DNA of 8,754 nucleotides from Paenalcaligenes sp021793095 (GTDB lineage: Bacteria > Pseudomonadota > Gammaproteobacteria > Burkholderiales > Burkholderiaceae_B), in NCBI GenBank assembly GCA_027317645.1, contig DAHVQS010000068.1, positions 1 to 8,754 on the forward strand, written 5' to 3'. Numbering within the stretch: position 1 is the first letter of the stretch; every line of letters begins with the position of its first letter. This document shows positions 1 through 6,732 of the stretch, one piece after another. The notes beneath the pieces were generated by a model, which did no database searches, was not told where the DNA came from, and saw only the letters and a program-made list of their open reading frames with translations. The translations under genes and the position numbers were made by a program.

Positions 1-89
1 GCATCGGACTGACCAGCTCTATTTTGCACGATGTGCATGGACCTTTTGGACGCAGCGAGCAAATACTCACCCTTCGACCCATGGAATAG
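1..89 (+). CDS. C-terminal end of a probable acyl-CoA thioesterase (partial)
   Basis: Only the last 28 codons are in the window, read from base 3 to the TAG at 87-89; bases 1-2 end the preceding codon. The peptide contains SSILHDVHGPFGRSEQILTL. The pattern of a hydrophobic strand, an aspartate and glycine turn, then G-R-S-x-Q and a final hydrophobic strand resembles the last strands of the TesB-like (double hot-dog) acyl-CoA thioesterase fold, where the conserved Gln lies near the end. This is a family impression from a short fragment. Such an enzyme would hydrolyse acyl-CoA in the cytoplasm, which fits the acyl-CoA metabolism encoded downstream. The gene ends 50 bases before liuR on the same strand, and no terminator is visible between them. 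It could instead be the tail of another protein. Confidence 0.45.
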   Translation, partial: IGLTSSILHDVHGPFGRSEQILTLRPME

Positions 90-107
90 GCTTTGCACCT
101 TTTGCAC
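22..107. repeat. Three TTTGCAC copies and one TGCAC dyad upstream of liuR
   Basis: TTTGCAC occurs at 23-29, 92-98 and 101-107. The last two are direct repeats with start points 9 bases apart, in the 50-base gap before liuR. The first copy forms a perfect dyad, TGCAC-GAT-GTGCA (25-37), inside the end of the upstream gene. A regulator-binding role is inferred from position and repetition only. I do not see a typical long MerR-type palindrome here, and no convincing -35/-10 pair of normal spacing is built from these elements. Confidence 0.3.
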
Positions 108-139
108 TCATCTTATTCGCCTTTAATCACTCAGTAACT

Positions 140-529
140 ATGAAATCAACAACTTGGACCATCTCCGAACTGGCTAACGAATTTTCAATTACCCCGCGCA
201 CCCTGAGATTCTACGAGGATCACGGTATCGTGACCCCCACCAGACAAGGGCGTAACCGTGTGTACTCGTCCAGAGATAGAGCGCGACTAAAGCTCGCCCT
301 AAGGGGGCGTCGTCTGGGGTTTCAGCTATCTGAAATTGTTTATTTATTGGATATGTATGCGGGCCCTGATGACACGGTGAGCCAGCTAAAACAATATCTG
401 CAAATACTGCAAAAGCACAAAATACGACTGGAACAACAGCGTGCAGATCTGGACCTGACTTTAAAAGAAATCTCTATGCAACAAACGCATTGTAGAAAGT
501 TACTGAAAACAAAAGAAAAGGTCGAGTAA
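140..529 (+). CDS. liuR: LiuR-like MerR-family transcriptional regulator of leucine/isovalerate catabolism
   Basis: A 129-residue cytoplasmic DNA-binding regulator. The N-terminus has the MerR winged helix-turn-helix: TISELANEFSITPRTLRFYE (residues 7-26), followed by the wing (GRNRVYSSRDRARLKL). The LRGRRLGFQLSEI segment is the second helical pair, and residues 75-120 form a long Gln/Leu-rich helix, the usual dimerising coiled coil. The length is normal for LiuR, and no metal-binding cysteine set of the MerR/CueR kind is evident. LiuR proteins are known to control branched-chain amino-acid breakdown genes in proteobacteria. The adjacency to liuB and liuD (37-base gap, same strand) is what makes this call specific. 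ATG 140 gives the expected N-terminus but has only a poor Shine-Dalgarno sequence. The effector, probably a leucine-pathway acyl-CoA, cannot be read from the sequence. Confidence 0.88.
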   Translation: MKSTTWTISELANEFSITPRTLRFYEDHGIVTPTRQGRNRVYSSRDRARLKLALRGRRLGFQLSEIVYLLDMYAGPDDTVSQLKQYLQILQKHKIRLEQQRADLDLTLKEISMQQTHCRKLLKTKEKVE

Positions 530-566
530 ACATCAACTGTAGAATTTACTTGTGGAGTCACTCACC

Positions 567-2174
567 ATGGCTGTAATTAAATCGCAAATCAATACTCAAT
601 CCATGCCGTTCAAAGAAAATGCTCAAGTCATGGAGGCATTGATCGAAGATCTGCACAAAAAAATAGCTCAAAATGCGCTAGGTGGTAGCCCGCAAGCACG
701 ACAGCGCCATCTCGATCGAGACAAGTTACTCCCGCGCGAGCGCGTTGAGCGCTTATTAGATCCAGGCACCCCATTTTTAGAGCTCTCACCTTTGGCTGCC
801 TATGATCTTTATGACAATGAGGCCCCAGGAGCAGGCATCATCACAGGTATTGGCCGAGTGGCCGGCACAGAATGCATGATCGTCTGTAATGATGCCACCG
901 TAAAAGGCGGTACTTACTACCCACTGACCGTTAAAAAGCACGTGCGCGCCCAAGAAATCGCCCGCGAAAACCACCTGCCCTGCATTTATCTGGTCGACTC
1001 AGGGGGGGCCAACCTACCCAATCAAGATGAGGTATTCCCAGACCGAGATCATTTTGGTCGCATCTTTTACAACCAAGCCAATATGTCTGCCGAAGGCATT
1101 GCTCAAATTGCGGTGGTTATGGGCTCGTGCACTGCTGGGGGGGCCTACGTACCGGCAATGAGCGATGAATCAATTATTGTCAGAGACCAAGGGACTATTT
1201 TCCTCGCCGGCCCGCCTCTGGTACATGCCGCCACTGGTGAAGAGGTGACCGCCGAAGAACTGGGAGGTGGGGATGTTCATACCCGCCTGTCGGGGGTCGC
1301 GGATCATCTGGCAAATAATGATGAGCATGCCTTGTTATTGGCTCGTCGTGCCATTGCTAATCTCAACCGTAAAAAGTCACACCAACTTGTACTGCGCCCT
1401 CCTGCAGAGCCCCTTTACGATCCCACAGAGCTCAATGGCATCGTCCCTACAGACACGCGTCAACCCTATGATGTCCGTGAGGTCATCGCGCGGATTGTCG
1501 ATGGCTCAGAATTTGATGAGTTTAAGGCCCGTTATGGCACTACCGTGGTGACTGGCTTTGCTCACATCCATGGGATGCCAGTGGGGATTTTAGCCAATAA
1601 TGGCATCCTCTTTTCAGAGGCAGCACAAAAAGGTACCCACTTTATTGAGCTTTGCTGCCAGAGAAAAATCCCTCTCGTGTTTCTGCAAAATATTTCAGGC
1701 TTTATGGTGGGCAAAAAATATGAAAACGAGGGCATCGCACGTCACGGAGCTAAAATGGTCACCGCTGTGGCGACAGCAGCAGTCCCCAAATTTACTGTCA
1801 TTATTGGGGGCTCTTTTGGCGCTGGAAACTACGGCATGTGTGGCCGAGCCTATAGTCCCAGACTCTTGTTCATGTGGCCCAATGCGCGCATTTCCGTCAT
1901 GGGTGGAGAGCAGGCTGCCAGTGTAATGGCCACCATACGGCGCAGCAACTTAGCCGCCAAGGGTCAAGATTGGTCGACCCAACAAGAGGAACAATTCAAA
2001 GAACCCATTCGCGCTAAATACGAGCATGAAGGACACCCTTATTATTCCAGCGCCAGGCTTTGGGATGATGGAATCATTGCTCCTGCAGAGACACGGCGTG
2101 TGTTAGCGCTGGGCTTATCCGCCGCGTTGAACGCCCCCATCGATGACACCCGTTTCGGCGTATTTCGCATCTAA
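567..2174 (+). CDS. liuB: 3-methylcrotonyl-CoA carboxylase, carboxyltransferase (beta) subunit
   Basis: A 535-residue carboxyltransferase that moves the carboxyl group from carboxybiotin on the LiuD partner to 3-methylcrotonyl-CoA, giving 3-methylglutaconyl-CoA in leucine breakdown. The two crotonase-fold halves are intact. The N-half carries LVDSGGANLPNQDEVFPDR and an oxyanion-hole loop GSCTAGGAY at 186-194. The C-half carries GGSFGAGNYGMCG at 414-426 and then MWPNARISVMGGEQAA. The phrases ANLPNQDEVFPDR and NYGMCGRAY are typical of methylcrotonyl-CoA rather than propionyl-CoA carboxylases. ATG 567 is preferred over GTG 552 because GGAG lies 9 bases upstream and the protein then starts as family members do. 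The gene lies between liuR and liuD. Geranyl-CoA carboxylase (AtuC) is the main alternative, made less likely by the adjacent liuR. Confidence 0.95.
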   Translation: MAVIKSQINTQSMPFKENAQVMEALIEDLHKKIAQNALGGSPQARQRHLDRDKLLPRERVERLLDPGTPFLELSPLAAYDLYDNEAPGAGIITGIGRVAGTECMIVCNDATVKGGTYYPLTVKKHVRAQEIARENHLPCIYLVDSGGANLPNQDEVFPDRDHFGRIFYNQANMSAEGIAQIAVVMGSCTAGGAYVPAMSDESIIVRDQGTIFLAGPPLVHAATGEEVTAEELGGGDVHTRLSGVADHLANNDEHALLLARRAIANLNRKKSHQLVLRPPAEPLYDPTELNGIVPTDTRQPYDVREVIARIVDGSEFDEFKARYGTTVVTGFAHIHGMPVGILANNGILFSEAAQKGTHFIELCCQRKIPLVFLQNISGFMVGKKYENEGIARHGAKMVTAVATAAVPKFTVIIGGSFGAGNYGMCGRAYSPRLLFMWPNARISVMGGEQAASVMATIRRSNLAAKGQDWSTQQEEQFKEPIRAKYEHEGHPYYSSARLWDDGIIAPAETRRVLALGLSAALNAPIDDTRFGVFRI

Positions 2175-2199
2175 TCAGCACAACTCTCGAGGACTCGAC

Positions 2200-4272
2200 A
2201 TGCTTGATACCCTATTGATCGCAAATCGCGGTGAGATAGCCTGCAGAATCGCAACCACAGCCAAACGTCTGGGAATACGCACTGTCGCCATCTATTCTGA
2301 TGCCGATGCGCAATCTAGACATGTCGATAGCTGTGATGTAGCCGTCCATGTGGGGGGCTCAGAAGCCAGCCAAAGCTATTTGCAAATAGAGAAAATCATC
2401 GCGGCGGCCAAAAAAACCGGCGCCCAAGCCATCCATCCCGGTTACGGTTTTTTAGCGGAAAATGAGGCATTTGCCAATGCCTGCAAAGATGCAGGCATCC
2501 TCTTTGTTGGGCCGCCTGCGCAGGCCATATCTGCCATGGGTGATAAATCTGCTGCCAAATCCCTGATGAAAGCAGCGGGTGTCCCTCTGGTCCCTGGTTA
2601 CCATGGTGACAACCAAGAAACTGAATTTCTTAAACAACAAGCCGATGAGATCGGCTATCCAGTGTTGATCAAAGCAGCGGCTGGCGGCGGTGGCATGGGG
2701 ATGCGCATCGTCGAAAACGCAGCCCAATTCGAAGAGGCGCTGCTTTCTTGTAAACGAGAGGCCGCAGCCAGTTTTGGCAATGATAGGGTGCTCATTGAGC
2801 GCTACCTTTTAAAGCCGCGGCATATTGAAATCCAAATAATGGCCGACAACGACGGCAATGTGGTGCACCTTTTTGAACGAGACTGCTCGGTACAAAGGCG
2901 CTACCAAAAGGTCATCGAAGAGGCCCCCGCCCCCGGGATCAGCCCTGAGATGCGTCAAGAGATGGGGGCGGCAGCTATCGCCGCTGCCCGCGCAGTCAAC
3001 TATGTAGGCGCCGGCACCGTTGAGTTTATTGTCGAGCCAGATGGGCGCTTTTATTTCATGGAAATGAATACCCGCCTACAGGTCGAACACCCCGTGACTG
3101 AAATGATCACAGGCCTTGATCTGGTGGAATGGCAACTCAAAATCGCTGTTGGACAACCACTGCCTTATTCACAAGACGAGCTGTCCTTTACAGGTCATGC
3201 CATTGAAGCACGCATTTACGCAGAAAATCCAGATAATCATTTTTTGCCATCAACAGGCCAACTGCATACTGTTTACTGGCCGCCGCACACCGAATTTAGC
3301 CTCTGCTCCAAAGAGACACACAGCTATGTACGGGTAGATTCAGGTATTCGTGCAGGGGATGAAATCTCTCCTTTTTATGACCCAATGGTGGCCAAACTCA
3401 TCGTCCATGCGCCCAGTCGTCGCGAAGCCATCACCAGCATGCGTCAAGCGCTCGCAGAGACCTATCTGCTGGGGGTGCATACCAATATTAGTTTTTTATA
3501 CCGCTTATTTTCCAACCAAGACTTTATAGATGCACACCTCAGCACCGGGCTCATCGAGGCCTGCCATGATGAACTTTTTGCGCCCCAACCCACCCCAGAT
3601 CATCTGTTGCCCACAGCAGTCATTAGCCGACTGATCTGCCTAGGCATCGCGTCCAGTGAATCGCCCTCTGATGAGCCCCCACAAGACCCTTGGTCAGCCA
3701 CCGACAGCTGGCGGATTAACAACGTCCTGCAACGCACCATTTCACTCATCAAAAATGATGAAATCCATACCGTGCAGCTCACCCGCAAAGGGGCAGACTG
3801 GACACTGACCCCTGCCGCAGGTGATCGTCTAGGCACCTCTCACACCCTCCGTTGGGAGAGCACCCTACTCGCAGAGTCTCAGGATTCCAAACTGTTACAG
3901 CTGCACGTAGATATCGACCAAATACGTCACAAAATAGTAGTGGCGCTGCACGATCAGCTGATCCATATTTTTGCGGCAGGCAATGTGTATACCTATAGCG
4001 TTGACCTGCCCAATCTATACGGTGAGCAAGAGGACACCGGCCAGGATGGTGGACTAAAGGCGCCGATGCCTGGTAAGGTCATCGCACTCGAGGTACAGGT
4101 GGGCGATGAGGTCGAGGCAGGGCAAAAAATACTCACCCTCGAGGCCATGAAAATGGAGCACAGCATCGATGCACCGATAGCAGGTACGGTCACAGAACTG
4201 CTGTACGCCGTTGGTGACCAGGTACAAGAAGGCGTCGAGCTGGCCATCATCGAGGCCAAAGGCGACGCATAA
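2200..4272 (+). CDS. liuD: 3-methylcrotonyl-CoA carboxylase, biotin carboxylase/biotin carrier (alpha) subunit
   Basis: A 690-residue subunit that carboxylates its own biotin using ATP and bicarbonate, then delivers the carboxyl group to LiuB. The biotin carboxylase domain fills about residues 1-445: N-terminal LIANRGEIACRI, ATP-grasp glycine loop KAAAGGGGMGM from K158, and the catalytic stretch with E288, N290, R292, V295 and E296. A middle region of roughly 450-610, weakly conserved as usual, joins the subunits. A biotinyl domain closes the protein, with EAMKM carrying the biotinylated lysine K651. All key residues are present, so it looks functional. ATG 2200 has GAGGA 6 bases upstream and begins directly at the conserved domain. 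An earlier in-frame ATG (2143) would overlap liuB and add 19 unlikely residues. The 25-base gap to liuB supports co-translation of the two subunits. Confidence 0.95.
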   Translation: MLDTLLIANRGEIACRIATTAKRLGIRTVAIYSDADAQSRHVDSCDVAVHVGGSEASQSYLQIEKIIAAAKKTGAQAIHPGYGFLAENEAFANACKDAGILFVGPPAQAISAMGDKSAAKSLMKAAGVPLVPGYHGDNQETEFLKQQADEIGYPVLIKAAAGGGGMGMRIVENAAQFEEALLSCKREAAASFGNDRVLIERYLLKPRHIEIQIMADNDGNVVHLFERDCSVQRRYQKVIEEAPAPGISPEMRQEMGAAAIAAARAVNYVGAGTVEFIVEPDGRFYFMEMNTRLQVEHPVTEMITGLDLVEWQLKIAVGQPLPYSQDELSFTGHAIEARIYAENPDNHFLPSTGQLHTVYWPPHTEFSLCSKETHSYVRVDSGIRAGDEISPFYDPMVAKLIVHAPSRREAITSMRQALAETYLLGVHTNISFLYRLFSNQDFIDAHLSTGLIEACHDELFAPQPTPDHLLPTAVISRLICLGIASSESPSDEPPQDPWSATDSWRINNVLQRTISLIKNDEIHTVQLTRKGADWTLTPAAGDRLGTSHTLRWESTLLAESQDSKLLQLHVDIDQIRHKIVVALHDQLIHIFAAGNVYTYSVDLPNLYGEQEDTGQDGGLKAPMPGKVIALEVQVGDEVEAGQKILTLEAMKMEHSIDAPIAGTVTELLYAVGDQVQEGVELAIIEAKGDA

Positions 4273-4294
4273 CCCCTAATTACCATCCGCACGC

Positions 4295-4318
4295 GGGCAG
4301 ACGCCCTCGCGTCTGCCC
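4295..4318. terminator. Stem-loop between converging liuD and the GATC methyltransferase gene
   Basis: A perfect 10-bp stem, GGGCAGACGC (4295-4304) and GCGTCTGCCC (4309-4318), encloses a 4-base loop. It starts 22 bases after the liuD stop and lies 47 bases beyond the stop of the oppositely oriented methyltransferase gene, where a two-way terminator is expected. Neither strand shows a proper T-run after the stem, so efficiency as an intrinsic terminator is uncertain. Confidence 0.65.
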
Positions 4319-4365
4319 CTAATACCGCGAGGCAGCCCCAAGGCATGACAGGTCGCCTTTGCCAT

Positions 4366-5241
4366 TCATGCTGAGGTGTAATTTCTCACGATCAACTCGA
4401 CCACCTTGCCCCGACCGGTCGCATTGGCGTTAATCGTTCGGCCGGCAAATACCTTATCTATGTAATAGTTTGAATAGAGCTCGTAGACTAAGGGAGCCGA
4501 GGAATTAGACAGCATGAATTTCACACCTCGCTCGGTCAGCGTATCGCAAAACTCTTTCAGTCTTTGCTGCATACCCATATCAAACCCACCACTGGTGTAA
4601 TTTGTAAAATTAGAGGTGGCATTGAGAGGAATATAAGGTGGGTCCAAATACACAAAGTCGCCGCGCGCCACCCTACTTAAAATAGATTCAAAATCGCCTT
4701 GATATATATCCGTGTACTGCAGTATTGATGAGCAGGCCAAAATATTCTCTTGATCCAGGATCTTTGGATTTTTGTACCGACCAAAGGGAACATTATGTTG
4801 GTTATTTTTATTGACTCTATAAAGTCCATTAAACCCTGTTTTATTTAAATAAATAAAACGGGCAGCCCTTTGCACCGCCGGGCGCTGCATATAAGAAGCG
4901 CAACGATCCCAGGCTCTGACCTCATAATAAAACTCTTTGGTATTTACAAATTGCCCAAGGCAGGCAATTAACGCTAACGGCTCTTCTTTAATGACCCTAT
5001 AGGCATTGATCAGCTCTTCGTTAAAATCGCCGATGCATGGCCGATGAATCTTGGCGACCTCGGCATCATGCAAATGCCAAAACAGCGCACCGCCCCCTAT
5101 AAAAGGCTCAAAATAATTTGTAAATGTTTTGGGCAATCGATGAATTAAATCATCGAGTAATTGGCGCTTGCCGCCCACCCATTTTACAAAAGGGCTGGCT
5201 GTAACGGCTTTGTTGAACATTAGTTTCTTTGGTTTTTCCAT
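4366..5241 (-). CDS. DpnM/Dam-type adenine-specific DNA methyltransferase (predicted GATC)
   Basis: A 291-residue D12-class (alpha) enzyme that transfers a methyl group from S-adenosylmethionine to N6 of adenine. Motif X is SPFVKWVGGKRQLL (16-29), motif I is FEPFIGGGALF (44-54), and the catalytic motif IV is DPPY (200-203). The segment NGLYRVN...NVPFGRYKNP (138-159) matches the region that reads GATC in E. coli Dam and DpnM, and the match to DpnM is strong along most of the length. ATG 5241 is chosen. TTG 5274 would add 11 residues and ATG 5220 would remove 7; none has a good Shine-Dalgarno sequence, so the start is uncertain. No endonuclease gene is adjacent. Parts are strikingly AT-rich (4801-4860 has 13 G/C in 60) compared with liuD (2401-2460 has 35 in 60), suggesting transfer. 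GATC specificity is inferred from homology. Confidence 0.92.
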   Translation of the reverse strand: MEKPKKLMFNKAVTASPFVKWVGGKRQLLDDLIHRLPKTFTNYFEPFIGGGALFWHLHDAEVAKIHRPCIGDFNEELINAYRVIKEEPLALIACLGQFVNTKEFYYEVRAWDRCASYMQRPAVQRAARFIYLNKTGFNGLYRVNKNNQHNVPFGRYKNPKILDQENILACSSILQYTDIYQGDFESILSRVARGDFVYLDPPYIPLNATSNFTNYTSGGFDMGMQQRLKEFCDTLTERGVKFMLSNSSAPLVYELYSNYYIDKVFAGRTINANATGRGKVVELIVRNYTSA

Positions 5242-5544
5242 TCGAACCGAGCTCTGACCCGAGCCCAGACCCAAGTTATCTGGATTAGTTTAGCTCATTG
5301 TCGACAGCGCCAGTCTGATCTCTTTTAAAACCCAGTCCTAACTACCGACAAAACCTCTCTGCCCATCATTAACGCAAATACCCATTCGCTCGGCTACTGG
5401 GTTATCATACGGTAGCAGATAGCATATTGTCCCATCACGACACTTCATTACGTCCTACAACAACTGTACTTGACGACTGCCGCCATACTTTGACACTTTG
5501 CTCAATGACGTACCATCAACGATGACTGCGGCATTCTTTTTACC
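5242..5544. other. Gap between divergent methyltransferase genes, no intact gene seen
   Basis: These 303 bases must hold the promoters of both methyltransferase genes. I see no RNA gene, long inverted repeat or insertion-sequence end. On the minus strand one frame reads through 5568-5290 with only two stops, both TAG (5457-5455 and 5340-5338), and contains peptide-like stretches such as GKKNAAVIVDGTSLSKVSKY and CYLLPYDNPVAERMGICVND. I do not recognise these, and two stops in about 90 codons is not statistically unusual, so a decayed gene is only a possibility. One GATC site is at 5317-5320. Two near-identical 9-mers (GAACCGAGC at 5244-5252, GACCCGAGC at 5256-5264) lie just upstream of the minus-strand start. 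Confidence 0.6.
5490..5516 (+). promoter_or_regulatory. Possible promoter of the right-hand methyltransferase gene
   Basis: A perfect -35 hexamer TTGACA (5490-5495) is followed after 15 bases by TACCAT (5511-5516), which matches four of six -10 positions. The spacer is shorter than the ideal 17. The predicted start point would give a leader of only about 20 bases before ATG 5545, with no Shine-Dalgarno sequence in it. Confidence 0.25.
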
Positions 5545-6690
5545 ATGCACCATCGCCCAACCCCCTCAGACGCGCCTGTTGTAACTGATGCCCCAGAAAC
5601 CGAGGGCATCAAATATGCAGGGTCAAAGCTCAAACTGGTGCCGTACATCTTATCCCTGTTAAAAGACCTAGAGCTACGCACAGTATTAGACGGGTTTGCG
5701 GGGACCACGCGGGTGGCGCAAGCATTTGCAAAGCAGGGCTATCAGGTCTACAGCAATGATATTTCAGACTGGTCTTTTATTTTTGGGCTGTGTTACCTCA
5801 AGAATAAAAAAGAGCCTGCCACTTACCAAGAGCTCATCGATCACCTCAATGCGGTCCCGGGTTATGACGGATGGTTTACAGAGCATTATGGGGGGGTTGA
5901 TCGCAATGGTTTGGCCATCCAAGATGATGGCCAAAAACGGCTCTGGCAGGTACATAATACCCGTAAATTGGATGGTATACGTGATGAGATCGAGCGGTTA
6001 GCCCTCGACCCTATTGAGCGCTCCGTTGCGTTAACCAGCCTCATTTTGGCCCTAGATAGTGTGGACAATACCATGGGGCATTTTTCCTCTTATCTGCGCC
6101 GCTGGTCTGCTCGCTCTTATCAGCAGATGCATTTACAGGTACCCAAAACTTTTATCAACCAAAAAGACCATCATGTGCTCAAGGGAGATATATTTGAGCA
6201 CTTGCCGCACCTATCAGTAGATTTTGCTTATTTTGATCCACCCTATGGATCAAATAATGAAAAAATGCCCCCTTCTCGGGTGCGATATGCGTCGTATTAT
6301 CATGTTTGGACTACAATTTGTCGGCATGACCGCCCAGAGACTTTTGGTGCCGCTGCGCGGCGCAAAGACAGCAGCGATTACACGGCCACCTCTATTTTCG
6401 AGGAATACCGACGCGCTGCGGATGGCCGTTTTATCGCCGTCAGCGCCATTGATCAGTTAATTCAAAAGGTCCAGGCGCGGTATGTGGCATTGTCCTATAG
6501 CTCGGGGGGCAAGGCCACAGCGGCTGAGCTTGATCGCATACTCAACACCCATGGCAAGCTCATCAAAACGCTGGAAATAGACTACAAAAGAAATGTCATG
6601 TCGGGCATGCGTTGGACCCATGACTGGGTCAACGATGCCGAAAACCCCAACCGTGAGTTTATCTTTCTCATTGAAAAGCAAAATGTTTAG
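5545..6690 (+). CDS. D12-class adenine-specific DNA methyltransferase, target unknown
   Basis: A 381-residue S-adenosylmethionine-dependent DNA adenine N6-methyltransferase. Motif X is IKYAGSK (22-28), motif I is VLDGFAGTTR (47-56), and catalytic motif IV is DPPYG (231-235). Between motifs I and IV lies a region of about 175 residues, much of it the likely DNA-recognition part. The block after DPPYG (RVRYASYYHVWTTI...HDRPETFG) and the C-terminal YSSGGKAT and FIFLIEK segments recur in methyltransferases of type II restriction systems of the larger D12 subgroup. It is clearly not a second copy of the left-hand enzyme. ATG 5545 lacks a Shine-Dalgarno sequence, and about 20 poorly structured residues precede motif X; no other start codon is available before motif X, and an in-frame stop at 5506-5508 limits upstream extension. 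All catalytic motifs are intact. No partner nuclease is adjacent, so it is solitary here. Recognition sequence cannot be deduced. Confidence 0.88.
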   Translation: MHHRPTPSDAPVVTDAPETEGIKYAGSKLKLVPYILSLLKDLELRTVLDGFAGTTRVAQAFAKQGYQVYSNDISDWSFIFGLCYLKNKKEPATYQELIDHLNAVPGYDGWFTEHYGGVDRNGLAIQDDGQKRLWQVHNTRKLDGIRDEIERLALDPIERSVALTSLILALDSVDNTMGHFSSYLRRWSARSYQQMHLQVPKTFINQKDHHVLKGDIFEHLPHLSVDFAYFDPPYGSNNEKMPPSRVRYASYYHVWTTICRHDRPETFGAAARRKDSSDYTATSIFEEYRRAADGRFIAVSAIDQLIQKVQARYVALSYSSGGKATAAELDRILNTHGKLIKTLEIDYKRNVMSGMRWTHDWVNDAENPNREFIFLIEKQNV

Positions 6691-6698
6691 TTTATTAG
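6671..6698 (+). promoter_or_regulatory. Possible promoter of the potA-like operon
   Basis: TTGAAA (6671-6676, five of six to the -35 consensus) lies in the last codons of the upstream methyltransferase gene. After 16 bases comes TATTAG (6693-6698, four of six to the -10 consensus). It would start transcription about 28 bases before ATG 6733 and make the transporter independent of the methyltransferase gene. The match is modest. Confidence 0.3.
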
Positions 6699-6732
6699 AT
6701 TGGGCTCATTAAGCTCCCTGGTTAGCGCTGTT

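Noticed and set aside
552..566. GTG 552 as the start of liuB, adding five residues
   Set aside because: GGAG is well placed for ATG 567, and the protein from 567 starts like other family members.
2143..2199. ATG 2143 as the start of liuD, overlapping liuB
   Set aside because: The extra 19 residues do not resemble the family, and ATG 2200 has a strong GAGGA ribosome-binding site directly before the conserved LIANRGEI segment.
567..4272. Geranyl-CoA carboxylase (AtuC/AtuF) or propionyl-CoA carboxylase instead of methylcrotonyl-CoA carboxylase
   Set aside because: The adjacent LiuR-type regulator and the closely methylcrotonyl-type beta-subunit motifs favour LiuB/LiuD, although substrate cannot be proven from sequence.
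3993..4346. A 117-codon minus-strand frame at the end of liuD
   Set aside because: It is antisense to the biotinyl domain, and its Ser/Ala-rich composition reflects the complementary codons.
4366..6690. A complete restriction-modification system of DpnII type (two methyltransferases plus nuclease)
   Set aside because: The second methyltransferase is not a DpnA-like enzyme, and no nuclease frame of suitable length exists in the interval on either strand.
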